From Verrucomicrobiota bacterium (GTDB lineage Bacteria; Verrucomicrobiota; Verrucomicrobiia; Limisphaerales; UBA1412), in contig JAFZAR010000296.1 in the NCBI GenBank assembly GCA_017557085.1, forward strand, positions 1 to 5,763: a DNA stretch of 5,763 nt, given 5' to 3'. A program made the translations under genes and the position numbers. Position 1 is the stretch's first letter, and each line of letters opens with the position of its first letter. Below are positions 5,590-5,763 of the stretch, piece after piece. The notes under the pieces were generated by a model that was given only the letters and a program-made list of their open reading frames with translations, searched no databases and was not told where the DNA came from.

Positions 5590-5763
5590 TTATTGATTTG
5601 TAGAAACAAGCCAGGGATGAATCTCTTCCCATTCCTTGACACGGATATGGTAGTTTGTTCCCAAGTTGGTAGAACTCCCCTCCAAAGGCAATTGGATCGC
5701 CAGCCGATCACCGATAAAGCGGGTATCCGGATGAAAAGTCACCTTGCCGCCGACCAGCATTCC
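5590..5763 (-). CDS. C-terminal 57 residues of an unidentified protein (5' part beyond right edge)
   Basis: The minus-strand frame is open from the window edge to TAA at 5592-5590. It ends in a stretch with hydrophobic/polar alternation (GMLVGGKVTF, DTRFIGDRLAIQLPLEG, TNYHIRVKEWEEIHPWLVSTNQ) that looks beta-rich. Base composition is like the native genes and unlike the adjoining AT-rich block, which supports it as real coding sequence. I do not recognise the family. An internal ATG at 5760 could in principle start a small protein, but no upstream sequence is available. No hairpin terminator follows its stop. Confidence 0.55.
   Translation of the reverse strand, partial: GMLVGGKVTFHPDTRFIGDRLAIQLPLEGSSTNLGTNYHIRVKEWEEIHPWLVSTNQ

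Noticed and set aside
4252..5600. Flanking direct repeats or attachment sites around the AT-rich block
   Set aside because: Only loosely similar short words (such as ATTGAGCAT near 4286 and AATGAGCTT near 5583) were seen; too short and inexact to call a target-site duplication.

Overview
The window reads as chromosomal DNA from a PVC-group bacterium (Verrucomicrobiota, Lentisphaerota, Kiritimatiellota or Planctomycetota are the best guesses). The reasons are a secreted DUF1080 / 3-keto-disaccharide hydrolase-type protein, a family abundant in these phyla and also in Bacteroidota; a moderately GC-rich base composition (two 60-base rows counted by hand, at 2461 and 3841, gave 39 and 34 G/C); and gene starts without Shine-Dalgarno sequences. 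The phylum is inferred. No rRNA, tRNA or phylogenetic marker is present to fix it.

Left part, minus strand (1-1610): a two-gene operon. The upstream gene is ymdB (TIGR00282-type metallophosphoesterase). It is followed after only 5 bases by the 5' two-thirds of xseA (exodeoxyribonuclease VII large subunit), which runs off the left edge. A 126-base divergent intergenic region (1611-1736) separates this operon from the plus-strand genes and contains a long imperfect inverted repeat.

Middle part, plus strand (1737-4195): an 11-TM-type sodium-dependent amino-acid transporter of the NSS/SNF family, then a secreted protein with an N-terminal beta-rich domain and a C-terminal DUF1080 domain. Each has a candidate sigma70-type promoter whose -10 box ends only 9-11 bases before the ATG. 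This suggests leaderless or nearly leaderless mRNAs. A strong intrinsic terminator (4214-4251) closes this part.

Right part, minus strand (about 4255-5763): a strongly AT-rich block (rows at 4981 and 5341 have only 15 and 13 G/C in 60) carries one gene for an unrecognised 403-residue protein. It has a central two-helix membrane hairpin and a possible winged-helix-like C-terminus. It is also the only gene here with a canonical Shine-Dalgarno sequence. Composition and start signal both point to horizontal acquisition. Beyond it, base composition returns to normal, with the last 57 codons of an unidentified minus-strand gene that enters from the right edge.

The native genes form no obvious single pathway: nucleotide/RNA metabolism and DNA repair on the left, amino-acid uptake and secreted glycan-type degradation in the middle. 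The acquired orphan gene is the least explained element. I see no CRISPR array, insertion sequence, RNA gene or recognised defence system, and the sequence alone does not support calling a new system.
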